In this document: piece by piece, positions 1 through 8,083 of the stretch | Position numbering within the stretch: the stretch's first letter is position 1 | Layout: every line of letters starts with the position of its first letter | NCBI GenBank assembly: GCA_964388455.1 | Contig: CAYMAN010000013.1 | Location: 1 to 63,447, forward strand | Source of the DNA: JBBRWO01 sp964388455 | GTDB taxonomy: Bacteria; Actinomycetota; Coriobacteriia; Anaerosomatales; JAAXUF01 | Direction of reading: 5' to 3' | Length of the DNA stretch: 63,447 nt | Translations under genes and position numbers: made by a program | The notes under the pieces: model-generated | What the model saw: only the letters and a program-made list of their open reading frames with translations | The model's database searches: none | What the model was told of the DNA's origin: nothing

Positions 1-2
1 GC

Positions 3-434
3 GCCCAGATCGACATCCAGGAAGACGGCACGATCTTCATCGCGTCGCGCGACCTCGGTGGCGAAGAGGCCGCTGCTCGCATCAAGGCCATCTGCAAGGA
101 GCCGGAGATCGGCGAGGAGTATCACGGTCGCGTCGTCGCCATCCAGGCGTTCGGTGCGTTCGTCGAGCTCTTCCCGGGCAAGGACGGCCTCCTGCACATC
201 AGCCGCGTAGCCAACGGTCGCGTCGGCAAGGTCGAAGACGTCCTTAACGTGGGCGACGAAGTCCACGTCAAGATCCTCGAGATCGACGATCGCGGCAAGG
301 TCAGCCTCGACCGCCTCGACAAGCCGGACGCTCCCGCGGGCTCCGCGTCGTCAGCGCCGAGCGGCGACCGCCCCAGCGGCGATCGTCCCCCGCGTCGTGA
401 AGGCAGCGACCGCAAGCCCCGCCGCCAGCACTAG
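3..434 (+). CDS. pnp: Polyribonucleotide nucleotidyltransferase (PNPase), C-terminal part
   Basis: Phosphorolytic 3'-5' exoribonuclease involved in mRNA turnover. The gene is cut by the window edge, leaving about 143 residues. The visible part begins in the end of the KH domain (IFIASRDLGGEEAAARIKAI). An S1 RNA-binding domain follows (about residues 38-105, containing HGRVVAIQAFGAFVELFPG and KDGLLHISRVANGRVG). The chain ends in a charged tail with a repeated SGDRP motif. The order pnp, M16 peptidase, dap genes is a familiar Gram-positive arrangement. The catalytic RNase PH domains lie outside the window, so assignment rests on the KH-S1 order and the neighbours. Confidence 0.93.
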   Translation, partial: AQIDIQEDGTIFIASRDLGGEEAAARIKAICKEPEIGEEYHGRVVAIQAFGAFVELFPGKDGLLHISRVANGRVGKVEDVLNVGDEVHVKILEIDDRGKVSLDRLDKPDAPAGSASSAPSGDRPSGDRPPRREGSDRKPRRQH

Positions 435-460
435 GCAGCAGGCACGCCCTTCGCAGTGAC

Positions 461-497
461 CGAAGCCCCGTTTTCCCGAGTGGGAGGCGGGGCTTCG
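461..497 (+). terminator. GC-rich hairpin after pnp
   Basis: The 10-bp arms CGAAGCCCCG (461-470) and CGGGGCTTCG (488-497) are perfect inverted repeats around a 17-nt loop. They sit just after the pnp stop codon. No U-tract follows, so this may be a processing or weak termination hairpin rather than a classic intrinsic terminator. Confidence 0.5.
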
Positions 498-573
498 TGC
501 ACCCTGTATGATAAGAGGGCGCCGTCTTGACTCCGCGCTCCGATCACACTCGAACTCTCACAAGGGAGCACTC

Positions 574-1827
574 ATGTTCTATCGCAAGACCGTTCTCGAC
601 AACGGCATCACCGTCATCTCCGAGCCGGTGGAGTCAGTGCGCTCGGTGACCCTGGGTATCTGGTTCGCGGTCGGCAGTCGCGACGAGTCTCCTGAAGAGG
701 CCGGCATGTCGCACTTCATGGAGCACATGATGTTCAAGGGCACTCCAACGCGCAGCGCCAAGGACATCTCGGAGGAGTTCGACCGCATGGGCGCCGAGTT
801 CAATGCCGGCACCTCCAAGGAGTACACCGTCTACTACGCACGCTTTCTCGACCAACACCTGCCGACGGCATTCGAGCTGCTCGGTGACATGGTCGTCAAC
901 GCGAGTCTCGCCGAGGAGGACTGCGTCAAGGAGCGCGAGGTCGTCATCGAAGAGATCGCGCGGATGGAGGACAATCCGGAGGACCAGGTCGGCGACATCT
1001 TCGAGAGCGCTCTGTGGCCGAGTCACCAGATCGGCCTACCGGTCATCGGGTCGCGGGAGACGGTTTCCACATTCGACCACGAGGCAGCCGTGCGGTTCCG
1101 CACGAAGCATTTCCTGACCGGTAACGTTGTGGTTGCTGCGGCTGGCAACGTGGATCACGATGCCGTGATCGCGCTGGCGGAGAAGCATCTTGCCGATCTT
1201 CCCGTCGGTTCCCGAACTCCACGTGTGCATGCGGTTTCGGTCGAGCAGCATCCGCTCGCGGTCATCGAGAAGGATACCGAGCAGGCTCACATCCTGTTTG
1301 GGATGGTCACGATGGACTCGCGAGATGAGGACCGTTTCGCTCTGCAGTTGCTCAACGACGTGGTTGGAGGCGGCATGTCGTCGCGTCTCTTCCAGCAGAT
1401 TCGAGAGCAGCGCGGACTCGCGTATGCAGTCCAGAGTTTCCCGGTTCTCTATCAGGACACCGGTCAGTACACGGTCTACGTGGGCACTCGTCCGGACAAC
1501 GCGAAGAAGGTAATCGGCCTGATTCGCGACGAGTTTTCGAAGGTGGCATCTGAGGGCATCACCTCAGAGGAGCTGGCTCGGGCACAGGAGTCAGCAGCCG
1601 GTCACCTCGTGCTCTCTACTGAGGCGACGCGCACGCGCATGATGCGCCTTGGGCGTTCGGAGGTCTGCGGCAACGCGGTACTCTCGATCGAGGACGTGAT
1701 CAATCGCATCAATGCGGTCACCCTCGAGGACGTTCGCAGAGTCGCGGGAGCGCTTCTGGTGTCCAAGACGACGCTCGCCGTTATCGGGCCCTTTACCGAC
1801 ACCCAGATCGCCGAGATGACCGAGTAG
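574..1827 (+). CDS. M16 family zinc metallopeptidase (YmxG/MPP-like)
   Basis: Predicted zinc peptidase of the pitrilysin/M16 family, 417 residues, the usual size of the single-copy bacterial processing-peptidase-like members. The inverse zinc motif HxxEH is present as HFMEH (residues 47-51). The downstream acidic helix (EREVVIEEIARME) supplies the third ligand region. The second half has the M16 C-terminal domain (DVVGGGMSSRLFQQIREQRGLAYAV). I chose the ATG at 574 because AAGGGAG lies 5 nt upstream; an in-frame ATG at 508 has no such site. A TATGAT -10-like hexamer lies at 507-512. The natural substrate is unknown in this family. Confidence 0.9.
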   Translation: MFYRKTVLDNGITVISEPVESVRSVTLGIWFAVGSRDESPEEAGMSHFMEHMMFKGTPTRSAKDISEEFDRMGAEFNAGTSKEYTVYYARFLDQHLPTAFELLGDMVVNASLAEEDCVKEREVVIEEIARMEDNPEDQVGDIFESALWPSHQIGLPVIGSRETVSTFDHEAAVRFRTKHFLTGNVVVAAAGNVDHDAVIALAEKHLADLPVGSRTPRVHAVSVEQHPLAVIEKDTEQAHILFGMVTMDSRDEDRFALQLLNDVVGGGMSSRLFQQIREQRGLAYAVQSFPVLYQDTGQYTVYVGTRPDNAKKVIGLIRDEFSKVASEGITSEELARAQESAAGHLVLSTEATRTRMMRLGRSEVCGNAVLSIEDVINRINAVTLEDVRRVAGALLVSKTTLAVIGPFTDTQIAEMTE

Positions 1828-1868
1828 CGACGCACACTGCACGCAAACGTTCACGAGGGAGTGTAGAT

Positions 1869-2660
1869 ATGATTCGAGTACTGGTTTCAGGTGCGGGCGG
1901 AAAGATGGGCGGGGAGGTCGTCCGCGCTGTTGCCGCAGCTGAGGGCATGGAGGTCGTGGCCGCCGTGGACCCTGGTGTGACCGGCTGTCTCGTTCCGACG
2001 CAGGGCGGTGAGCATGTCGAGTGCCGCTCGAGCCTGAGCGAGGCGATCGCCGCATCCAAGCCCGACGTGGTTGTGGACTTCACTCACCCCACGGTGGTCG
2101 AGGCGAATGTGCGAGCAATCATGGAGTCTGGCGTCGACTGCGTGCTCGGCACAACAGGCCTCTCTGAGGAGACACTCGCCGGACTGGCTGCCCTGGCCCC
2201 TGATGGGACCACGCTGTTCTTCGCTCCCAACTTCGCCATCGGTGCCGTCCTCATGATGCAGTTCGCCGAGAAGGCCGCGCGTTACATGCCCTACGTGGAG
2301 GTCACGGAGTTCCATCACGATAAGAAGGCGGATGCACCGTCCGGAACCGCCATTCGCACAGCGCGCATGATCGCGGCTGCCCGTCGCGAGGTCCCGGTGA
2401 CGCCTGGTCGTGAGACCGAGAATCCGGCTATGGAGGGCGCACGCGGCGCACTCGTCGAGGGAGTGAGTGTGCACTCGGTACGCCTGCCTGGTCTTGTCGC
2501 GCATCAGGAGGTGCTCTTCGGCGGTCAGGGACAGACGCTGACTATCCGACACGATTCCATCGACCGTACGAGCTTCATGCCGGGGGTGGTCCTCGCGATT
2601 CACGAGGTCGGGTCGCGTTCCGGGCTCGTGGTCGGCCTTGAAAGACTAATGGGGGAGTAG
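1869..2660 (+). CDS. dapB: 4-hydroxy-tetrahydrodipicolinate reductase
   Basis: NAD(P)H-dependent reductase of the lysine/meso-diaminopimelate pathway, 263 residues. The N-terminal Rossmann motif GAGGKMG is at residues 8-14 and the GTTG loop at about 94-97. The signature EFHHDKKADAPSGTA (from about 147) carries the catalytic His pair, Lys and phosphate-binding residues. The start ATG is preceded by GAGGGA. The gene ends 1 nt before the lysC start, so the two are surely cotranscribed. Substrate comes from DapA, encoded about 1.9 kb downstream. Confidence 0.96.
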   Translation: MIRVLVSGAGGKMGGEVVRAVAAAEGMEVVAAVDPGVTGCLVPTQGGEHVECRSSLSEAIAASKPDVVVDFTHPTVVEANVRAIMESGVDCVLGTTGLSEETLAGLAALAPDGTTLFFAPNFAIGAVLMMQFAEKAARYMPYVEVTEFHHDKKADAPSGTAIRTARMIAAARREVPVTPGRETENPAMEGARGALVEGVSVHSVRLPGLVAHQEVLFGGQGQTLTIRHDSIDRTSFMPGVVLAIHEVGSRSGLVVGLERLMGE

Positions 2661-2661
2661 C

Positions 2662-3900
2662 GTGACAGAGATCGTTTCCAACCGTCCCGTCGTGGTCATG
2701 AAGTTCGGCGGTACCTCGGTCGCGGATGCCGCGGGTCGAGACGCGCTCGCGCGTAGGGTGGCGGCTGCATTGGAGCTTGAACATATGCCGGTCGTGGTTG
2801 TCTCGGCGATGGGACGTGCCGGGGCTCCGTACGCGACCGATACGCTGCTAGGACTCGTCGAGGGAATGCCGAGCAACGCGGCCGAGCAGGACCTGCTCTC
2901 GAGTGTGGGGGAGCTGGTATCGGCCGTTGTGGTCGCGCACGAACTGCGGGCCGCCGGTATCGAGGCCCGCGCGTTCAGCGGTGCCGATGCTGGCATTTCC
3001 ACTGACGGCGTCGCTGGGAATGCCGCGGTCACCTCTGTCGATGTCAGTAGGTTGCGCGGTGCCTTATCAACCGGGGTCGTACCGGTGGTGGCCGGCTTCC
3101 AGGGCGTTGGCGCCGACGGTTCGCTGACGACCCTGGGACGGGGTGGCAGCGACACCACGGCGTGTGCCCTCGGAGTCGCGCTGGGTGCGGTGGAGGTCGA
3201 GATCTACACCGACGTCGACGGCGTCATGAGCGCGGATCCTCGCGTCTGCGGCGACTCGGAGGTACTCGAGGTCATCGGTGCCGACGAGCTGTTCCAATTG
3301 GCGCGCAGTGGCAGCCGGATCGTTCACACACCTGCCGCGGAGCTTGCACTAAACAGCGGGATACCGGTTCGCGTGCGGAACACCTTCAGCCAGCACGATG
3401 GAACGCTTGTAACGGGAGTCGCTGACATCGCAGGCTATCGACCTGATCGTGTTGCAACCGCAGTCAGCCACACCTCCAACGTCGTTCAGTTCCGTGTCTC
3501 GCTGCTCGCACCAGAAGGATCGACAGATCACATGCGAACGCAGACGCAGGTATATCGCGCGATGGCGCAGGCGCGCGTATCGTTGGACATGTTCACGCCG
3601 CTCGGCGACCGCATGATCTTCACCGTCGCGGAGGCATCGCTTGAAGACGCTCGCGCGGTTCTTGAGAAGCTTGAACTCACCCACGAAGTGATCGACGGAC
3701 TCTCGAAAGTAACGCTCGTCGGCGCCGGCATGCACGGTGTCCCAGGGGTCATGGCTCGACTCGCCGAGTATCTTGAGGCGGCGGGCGTCGACATTCGGCA
3801 GTCAGCGGACTCGCACACCACCATCTCGGTTCTGATCCCCACCGGTGACACCGCAACCGCCATTCACGCACTGCACGAAGGTTTCGAGTTGGGGGAGTGA
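2662..3900 (+). CDS. lysC: Aspartate kinase
   Basis: First enzyme of the aspartate family pathway (lysine, threonine, methionine, diaminopimelate): phosphorylates aspartate. 412 residues with the kinase motif KFGGTS at 14-19, a central TTLGRGGSDTTA substrate loop, and two C-terminal ACT domains (from about residue 270) that normally bind lysine or threonine for feedback inhibition. GTG start with GGGGGAG just upstream, overlapping the end of dapB. No internal GTG beta-subunit start was verified, although many actinobacterial lysC genes have one. No asd is present in the window. Confidence 0.96.
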   Translation: MTEIVSNRPVVVMKFGGTSVADAAGRDALARRVAAALELEHMPVVVVSAMGRAGAPYATDTLLGLVEGMPSNAAEQDLLSSVGELVSAVVVAHELRAAGIEARAFSGADAGISTDGVAGNAAVTSVDVSRLRGALSTGVVPVVAGFQGVGADGSLTTLGRGGSDTTACALGVALGAVEVEIYTDVDGVMSADPRVCGDSEVLEVIGADELFQLARSGSRIVHTPAAELALNSGIPVRVRNTFSQHDGTLVTGVADIAGYRPDRVATAVSHTSNVVQFRVSLLAPEGSTDHMRTQTQVYRAMAQARVSLDMFTPLGDRMIFTVAEASLEDARAVLEKLELTHEVIDGLSKVTLVGAGMHGVPGVMARLAEYLEAAGVDIRQSADSHTTISVLIPTGDTATAIHALHEGFELGE

Positions 3901-3904
3901 TCTC

Positions 3905-4435
3905 ATGCGTAGTGTAGCCCTCATCCTCACCACGTCTCTGGACGGCTTCATCGCCGAGAAGGACGGCGGCATCGACTGGCTGGTTGAGCCACCGGACGAA
4001 GCACCAGCCGACTACCTCGACTTGCTGGATGCCATCGATTGCCTGGTCATGGGCAGCGCGACGTATCTGGTCTCGCTGCAACTCGAGGGCGGTACGCAGG
4101 TGTTCGAGGGCAATGACGTCTACGTGTTCACCTCTCAAACGGACCTGCCCGTTCACGAGGGCGTCACGTTCGTGTCCGGAAGCGCCGAGGAGTTCGTGGC
4201 CGATCTTCGATCTCGCGAAGGCGGCACGATTTGGCTCTTCGGCGGTGGACGTCTCGCGACCTCGCTCTCAGACGCTGGCCTGGTCGACGAGTACCTGATC
4301 GTGGTACAGCCGATTCTTCTCGGCGATGGTATCCCGCTCTGGGTGAGTCCGCATGGTCGCATCAAGCTGGAGCTGGTCAACGCCAGGGCGTGGGTCGGGG
4401 GCATCGCGGAGCTCAGATATCGGCGAACCGACTGA
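3905..4435 (+). CDS. Dihydrofolate reductase-like (RibD C-terminal domain) protein
   Basis: Stand-alone reductase-fold protein of 176 residues resembling the DHFR/RibD-C family: MRSVALILTTSLDGFIA at the N-terminus, then DCLVMGSATY, and IWLFGGGRLATSLSDAGLVDEYLIVVQPILLGDGIPLW in pieces near the C-terminus. The family binds NADPH, but most single-domain members have no assigned substrate. The ATG at 3905 is preceded by GGGGGAG and starts 4 nt after the lysC stop, so it is in the dapB-lysC transcript. An in-frame upstream ATG inside lysC (3845) is unlikely. A role in lysine metabolism is not implied by sequence. Confidence 0.85.
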   Translation: MRSVALILTTSLDGFIAEKDGGIDWLVEPPDEAPADYLDLLDAIDCLVMGSATYLVSLQLEGGTQVFEGNDVYVFTSQTDLPVHEGVTFVSGSAEEFVADLRSREGGTIWLFGGGRLATSLSDAGLVDEYLIVVQPILLGDGIPLWVSPHGRIKLELVNARAWVGGIAELRYRRTD

Positions 4436-4568
4436 CACCGACCTGCGCAACGTGAGGGTTACGCTCGTCGCCTGGGCGCGCGCGTGTCACAACGGTGTGG
4501 CACAATAGAGCTGCTAGAACTATTCGCTGCGACGTTCACTGTCGCGGGCTGTCCGAGGGGAAACTCAC

Positions 4569-5462
4569 ATGAGCACGCCGCGTTTTGGCCGCATGATAAC
4601 CGCAATGGTCACTCCGTTCACTCCTGAACTGGAGCTCGATTTGCCGCGCGCACAGGAACTCGCGCTTAAGCTCCTGGATGAGGGTAGCGACGCGATCGTC
4701 GTGTGCGGTACGACCGGCGAGTCGCCCACCGTCTTCTACCCGCAGAAACTCGACTTGTTCAGGGCGGTCATCGAGGCTGTCGATGGCCGAGCTCCCATCA
4801 TCGCCAACGCCGGCGACAACTGCACCGCTGACTCAGTCGATTTCGCACAGGACGTTGCGGCGCTGGGCGTCGATGCGATCATGGCGGTCGTTCCGTACTA
4901 CAACAAGCCTCCGCAGGAGGGCCTCTACCGGCACTTCTCCACCATCGCGCGTTCCGTCGATCTCCCGGTCATCCTCTACAACATCCCTGGTAGAAGTGTG
5001 GTCAACCTGACCGCAGAAACCACTTTGAGGCTGGCTCGCGACCTCGAGAACATCGTTGCGGTCAAGGAGGCTAGCGGTGATCTGGGACAGATCGCTGAGA
5101 TCTGTCACGGTGCCCCGGATGGCTTCGAGGTGCTGTCGGGTAACGACGAGGACACCCTTCCGATGATGGGCTTGGGTGCCACGGGAGTAATCTCTGTCGT
5201 CAGCCACGTCGCTGGACTCAGGTTCAAGGAAATGGTCGAGGCGCAGGCGGCAGGGGACCATACCCGGGCTCTTCGCATCCATCTTGAGCTTATGCCACTT
5301 ATGAAGACTCTCTTCTTGACCAGCAATCCGATTCTGGTCAAGAAGGCGCTTGAGCTACAGGGGTTTCCTGTCGGTGGACTGCGTCTTCCACTGATCGAGG
5401 CGACTCCCGAGCAGACCCAGGAGCTGACGCGCGTGATGCACGGCGTCGGAGTTCTGGCGTAA
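4569..5462 (+). CDS. dapA: 4-hydroxy-tetrahydrodipicolinate synthase
   Basis: Condenses pyruvate with aspartate semialdehyde, the first committed step to diaminopimelate and lysine. 297 residues, the normal length. CGTTGES (about 46-52) holds the substrate threonines, Tyr137 lies in LYNIPGRS, and the Schiff-base lysine is Lys166 in VAVKEASGD. The ATG start follows GGGGAAA. The 133-bp gap from the preceding gene includes a CACAATA hexamer that may be a -10 region, so dapA may have its own promoter. Confidence 0.96.
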   Translation: MSTPRFGRMITAMVTPFTPELELDLPRAQELALKLLDEGSDAIVVCGTTGESPTVFYPQKLDLFRAVIEAVDGRAPIIANAGDNCTADSVDFAQDVAALGVDAIMAVVPYYNKPPQEGLYRHFSTIARSVDLPVILYNIPGRSVVNLTAETTLRLARDLENIVAVKEASGDLGQIAEICHGAPDGFEVLSGNDEDTLPMMGLGATGVISVVSHVAGLRFKEMVEAQAAGDHTRALRIHLELMPLMKTLFLTSNPILVKKALELQGFPVGGLRLPLIEATPEQTQELTRVMHGVGVLA

Positions 5463-5548
5463 CAGACAACGTACGGACGCAGAGCCGCGACAGCTTTGCT
5501 TGCAACGACAATCGTATGTGGAGGCCGAACGCCGGTCGTCCGCAGATA

Positions 5549-5564
5549 CGAGGCGAACGCCTCG
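5549..5564 (+). promoter_or_regulatory. Hairpin abutting the RNase J ribosome binding site
   Basis: CGAGGC and GCCTCG pair around a GAAC loop, directly followed by the likely Shine-Dalgarno AAGGGAG at 5565-5571. The spacing from that site to the ATG at 5586 is long (14 nt). A hairpin here could affect translation or mark a processing site, but this is inference only. Confidence 0.35.
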
Positions 5565-5585
5565 AAGGGAGACTCACCCAACCAC

Positions 5586-7259
5586 ATGACACAGTCCAAG
5601 AAGACCGAACGCCTTCGCGTCATACCGCTCGGCGGGCTTGACGGCATCGGCAAGAACATGACGGTCATCGAGTACGGCAACGACATGATCATGGTCGACG
5701 CCGGAATCATGTTCCCGGACGACGACCATCCCGGTGTCGATCTGATCCTTCCCGACTACAGCTACGTGGTGAAGCGCAAGGAGCATCTGCGCGCGATCAT
5801 CATCACGCACGGGCACGAGGACCACACAGGTGCGTTGCCGTATCTGCTCAAGGACCTTGGCATTCCTGTGCCGATCCTCGGCACCAAGCTCACCCTCGGA
5901 CTCGTGAAGGGCAAGCTGGAGGAACACAAGATCAAGAAGGTGAAACTCCGCGAGATCAAGGGTTCGAGTCACGTATCCATGGGAGTGTTCGGACTCGACT
6001 TCTTCGCGGTCAATCACTCCATTCCTGACGCTGTCGGTGTGTTCATTCGCACGCCCGTCGCAAGTGTCCTGCACACGGGCGACTTCAAACTCGATCAGAC
6101 ACCGATTGACGGTCGTCTTACCGACTACGGTGCCATCTCCAAGTTTGGTAAGGCTGGAGTGACGCTTCTGCTCTCAGACTCGACCGGAGCTGAAAGCACC
6201 GGAATCACACGGTCAGAGGCCTCGGTCGGTCCCGCGTTGCACGACATCATCAGACACGCGAAGCAGCGAGTCATTGTCGCCTCGTTCGCCTCACACATCC
6301 ATCGGTTGCAGCAGGTGTGTGACGCCGCGGTCGCAGCAGAGCGCAAGATCGTCGTGACAGGACGCTCGATGGTGCAAAACACCAAGATCGCCCGAGATCT
6401 CGGCTATTTGAAGATTGATGACGAGAATATCGTCGACGCATTCGATAGTCATGGGCTTCCGCCCGAGAAGGTCGTCGTGCTGAGCACCGGCAGCCAGGGC
6501 GAGCCATTGTCAGCGCTCGCCCGCATGGCTAATGGTGATCACAGAACCGTCCAGGTCGAGAGGGGCGACACGGTCATTATCGCCGCCACCCCTGTTCCTG
6601 GTAACGAGAAGGCCGTCAGCCGCGTGATCAATCGCCTTACCAAGGCCGGCGCGATAGTCGTTCACAAGGGCACTGCCGACGTTCACGTGTCGGGTCATGC
6701 GTCCGGGGAGGAGCTGAAACTGATGCTCAACCTAGCTCAGCCCGAGTTCTTCATGCCAGTGCATGGCGAGACGCGCCACCTTGCCGCCCATGCTCGACTT
6801 GCTGAGGCAGTCGGTATTCCCGAAGATGCGATCTTCGTCATGGACAACGGCGACTGTCTCGAGATCGACGACGTTGAGGCCAGGCTCGGCGAACGCGTTG
6901 AGAGCGGTGTCGTCTATGTCGACGGCCTCAGCGTCGGCGATTTGGGTCAGGTGGTCCTGCGCGACCGACAGCACATGAGTCAGGACGGTATCGCCACTAT
7001 CGTCGTTGCTATTGATGCTCAGACGGGCAAGCTCGCCGGCGAGATCGAGATCGTGACTCGCGGCATAGTCTTCGCCGATTCCGACAAGGTGATGGAAGAA
7101 GCACGTGCGCGGGTGACCAAAGCTCTCACCAAGACCGGTTCCGAGGGTGTAACTGACTTCTCGGTCGTACAGAAGCGTGTCAGAGAAGTCCTGTCGCAGT
7201 TCTTCTGGGAACGCACGAAGCGACGTCCGATGATCATTCCTGTCGTCATGGAGGTCTAG
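5586..7259 (+). CDS. rnj: Ribonuclease J
   Basis: Metallo-beta-lactamase/beta-CASP ribonuclease with 5'-3' exo- and endonuclease activity in mRNA decay and rRNA maturation. 557 residues. The metal motif HGHEDH is at about 75-80, followed by further metal ligands in LHTGDFKLD. The beta-CASP region contains VVTGRSMVQNT and LSTGSQGEP, and HVSGHAS and PVHGE complete the site. The ATG at 5586 is chosen because the protein then begins MTQSKKTERLRVIPLGG as in homologues; an in-frame ATG at 5496 gives an unconserved extension. RNase Y (17239) and PNPase (window start) are also encoded here, so three major mRNA-decay enzymes lie within 19 kb. Confidence 0.95.
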   Translation: MTQSKKTERLRVIPLGGLDGIGKNMTVIEYGNDMIMVDAGIMFPDDDHPGVDLILPDYSYVVKRKEHLRAIIITHGHEDHTGALPYLLKDLGIPVPILGTKLTLGLVKGKLEEHKIKKVKLREIKGSSHVSMGVFGLDFFAVNHSIPDAVGVFIRTPVASVLHTGDFKLDQTPIDGRLTDYGAISKFGKAGVTLLLSDSTGAESTGITRSEASVGPALHDIIRHAKQRVIVASFASHIHRLQQVCDAAVAAERKIVVTGRSMVQNTKIARDLGYLKIDDENIVDAFDSHGLPPEKVVVLSTGSQGEPLSALARMANGDHRTVQVERGDTVIIAATPVPGNEKAVSRVINRLTKAGAIVVHKGTADVHVSGHASGEELKLMLNLAQPEFFMPVHGETRHLAAHARLAEAVGIPEDAIFVMDNGDCLEIDDVEARLGERVESGVVYVDGLSVGDLGQVVLRDRQHMSQDGIATIVVAIDAQTGKLAGEIEIVTRGIVFADSDKVMEEARARVTKALTKTGSEGVTDFSVVQKRVREVLSQFFWERTKRRPMIIPVVMEV

Positions 7260-7262
7260 CGA

Positions 7263-8081
7263 GTGACGGCTTACCAGTCGATCATCCTCGGTATCGTCCA
7301 GGGCCTGACGGAGTTCCTGCCGATCTCCTCGGACGGTCATCTTGCAATCACCTACAGGCTGCTTGGTGAGTCGCCGAACCTGTCGTTCGAGGTCTTCCTT
7401 CACGCGGCGACACTTCTGGCGATGTTCTGGTACTTCAGGCATGACGTGATCGAACTAGCGTCATCTCTGCTTCCCAAGAACGCCGAGCGTAAGGCCGAGC
7501 GCCGACTCGTACTGTATCTGGTCATCGCTACGGCTGTGAGTGCGGTCATTGCGCTCGTGCTAGGCCCCCACTTGGAGGCGTTCTCGGAGAACATGGTGAT
7601 TGTGGCGGCCGGATTCTACGTGACGACGATCCTGCTGGTCGTGGCGGAAGCCCTCACTCACGGCGAAGCGAAAGTGGCGACCCCGGACCGACTGAAGCCC
7701 CTCTCCGTTGCAGTCATCGCGGTGTTTCAGGGGATTGCGGCCATGCCCGGTGTATCCCGGTCGGGTTCGACCATTGCGGGATCGATGCTGTTCGGGCTCA
7801 AGCGCGATCAGGCCGCACGGTTCTCGTTTCTGCTGGGAATCCCAATCATCACGCTGGCCGCTCTCAAGGACGGCGTGGGCGTCATTCAGGGGACAAGTCA
7901 CCTGCCCGGTTCCGTGCCGGTCCTGGCACTTGGGTTCGTAGCCGCGGGTCTGTCCGGGTACTTCGCGATCTGGGGCCTTCTTCAATTCGTGAAGAACCAC
8001 CGACTGTATTGGTTTGCCGTGTACACCGGAGTCCTCGGCACTGCACTCCTTATCCTCAACTCGACCGTTGGCAGGGGGTAG
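7263..8081 (+). CDS. uppP: Undecaprenyl-diphosphate phosphatase (BacA/UppP)
   Basis: Integral membrane phosphatase that recycles undecaprenyl diphosphate to the monophosphate lipid carrier for peptidoglycan synthesis; basal bacitracin resistance. 272 residues, with hydrophobic helices throughout. Both family motifs are present: EFLPISSDGH (17-26) and PGVSRSG (162-168). GTG start, 3 nt after the RNase J stop. The stop is immediately followed by the ftsK start, so translation is probably coupled. Confidence 0.95.
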   Translation: MTAYQSIILGIVQGLTEFLPISSDGHLAITYRLLGESPNLSFEVFLHAATLLAMFWYFRHDVIELASSLLPKNAERKAERRLVLYLVIATAVSAVIALVLGPHLEAFSENMVIVAAGFYVTTILLVVAEALTHGEAKVATPDRLKPLSVAVIAVFQGIAAMPGVSRSGSTIAGSMLFGLKRDQAARFSFLLGIPIITLAALKDGVGVIQGTSHLPGSVPVLALGFVAAGLSGYFAIWGLLQFVKNHRLYWFAVYTGVLGTALLILNSTVGRG

Positions 8082-8083
8082 CT

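Noticed and set aside
1887..2603. Long open frame antisense to dapB
   Set aside because: Shadow frame of a high-GC gene with clear function; its product has no recognisable domain.
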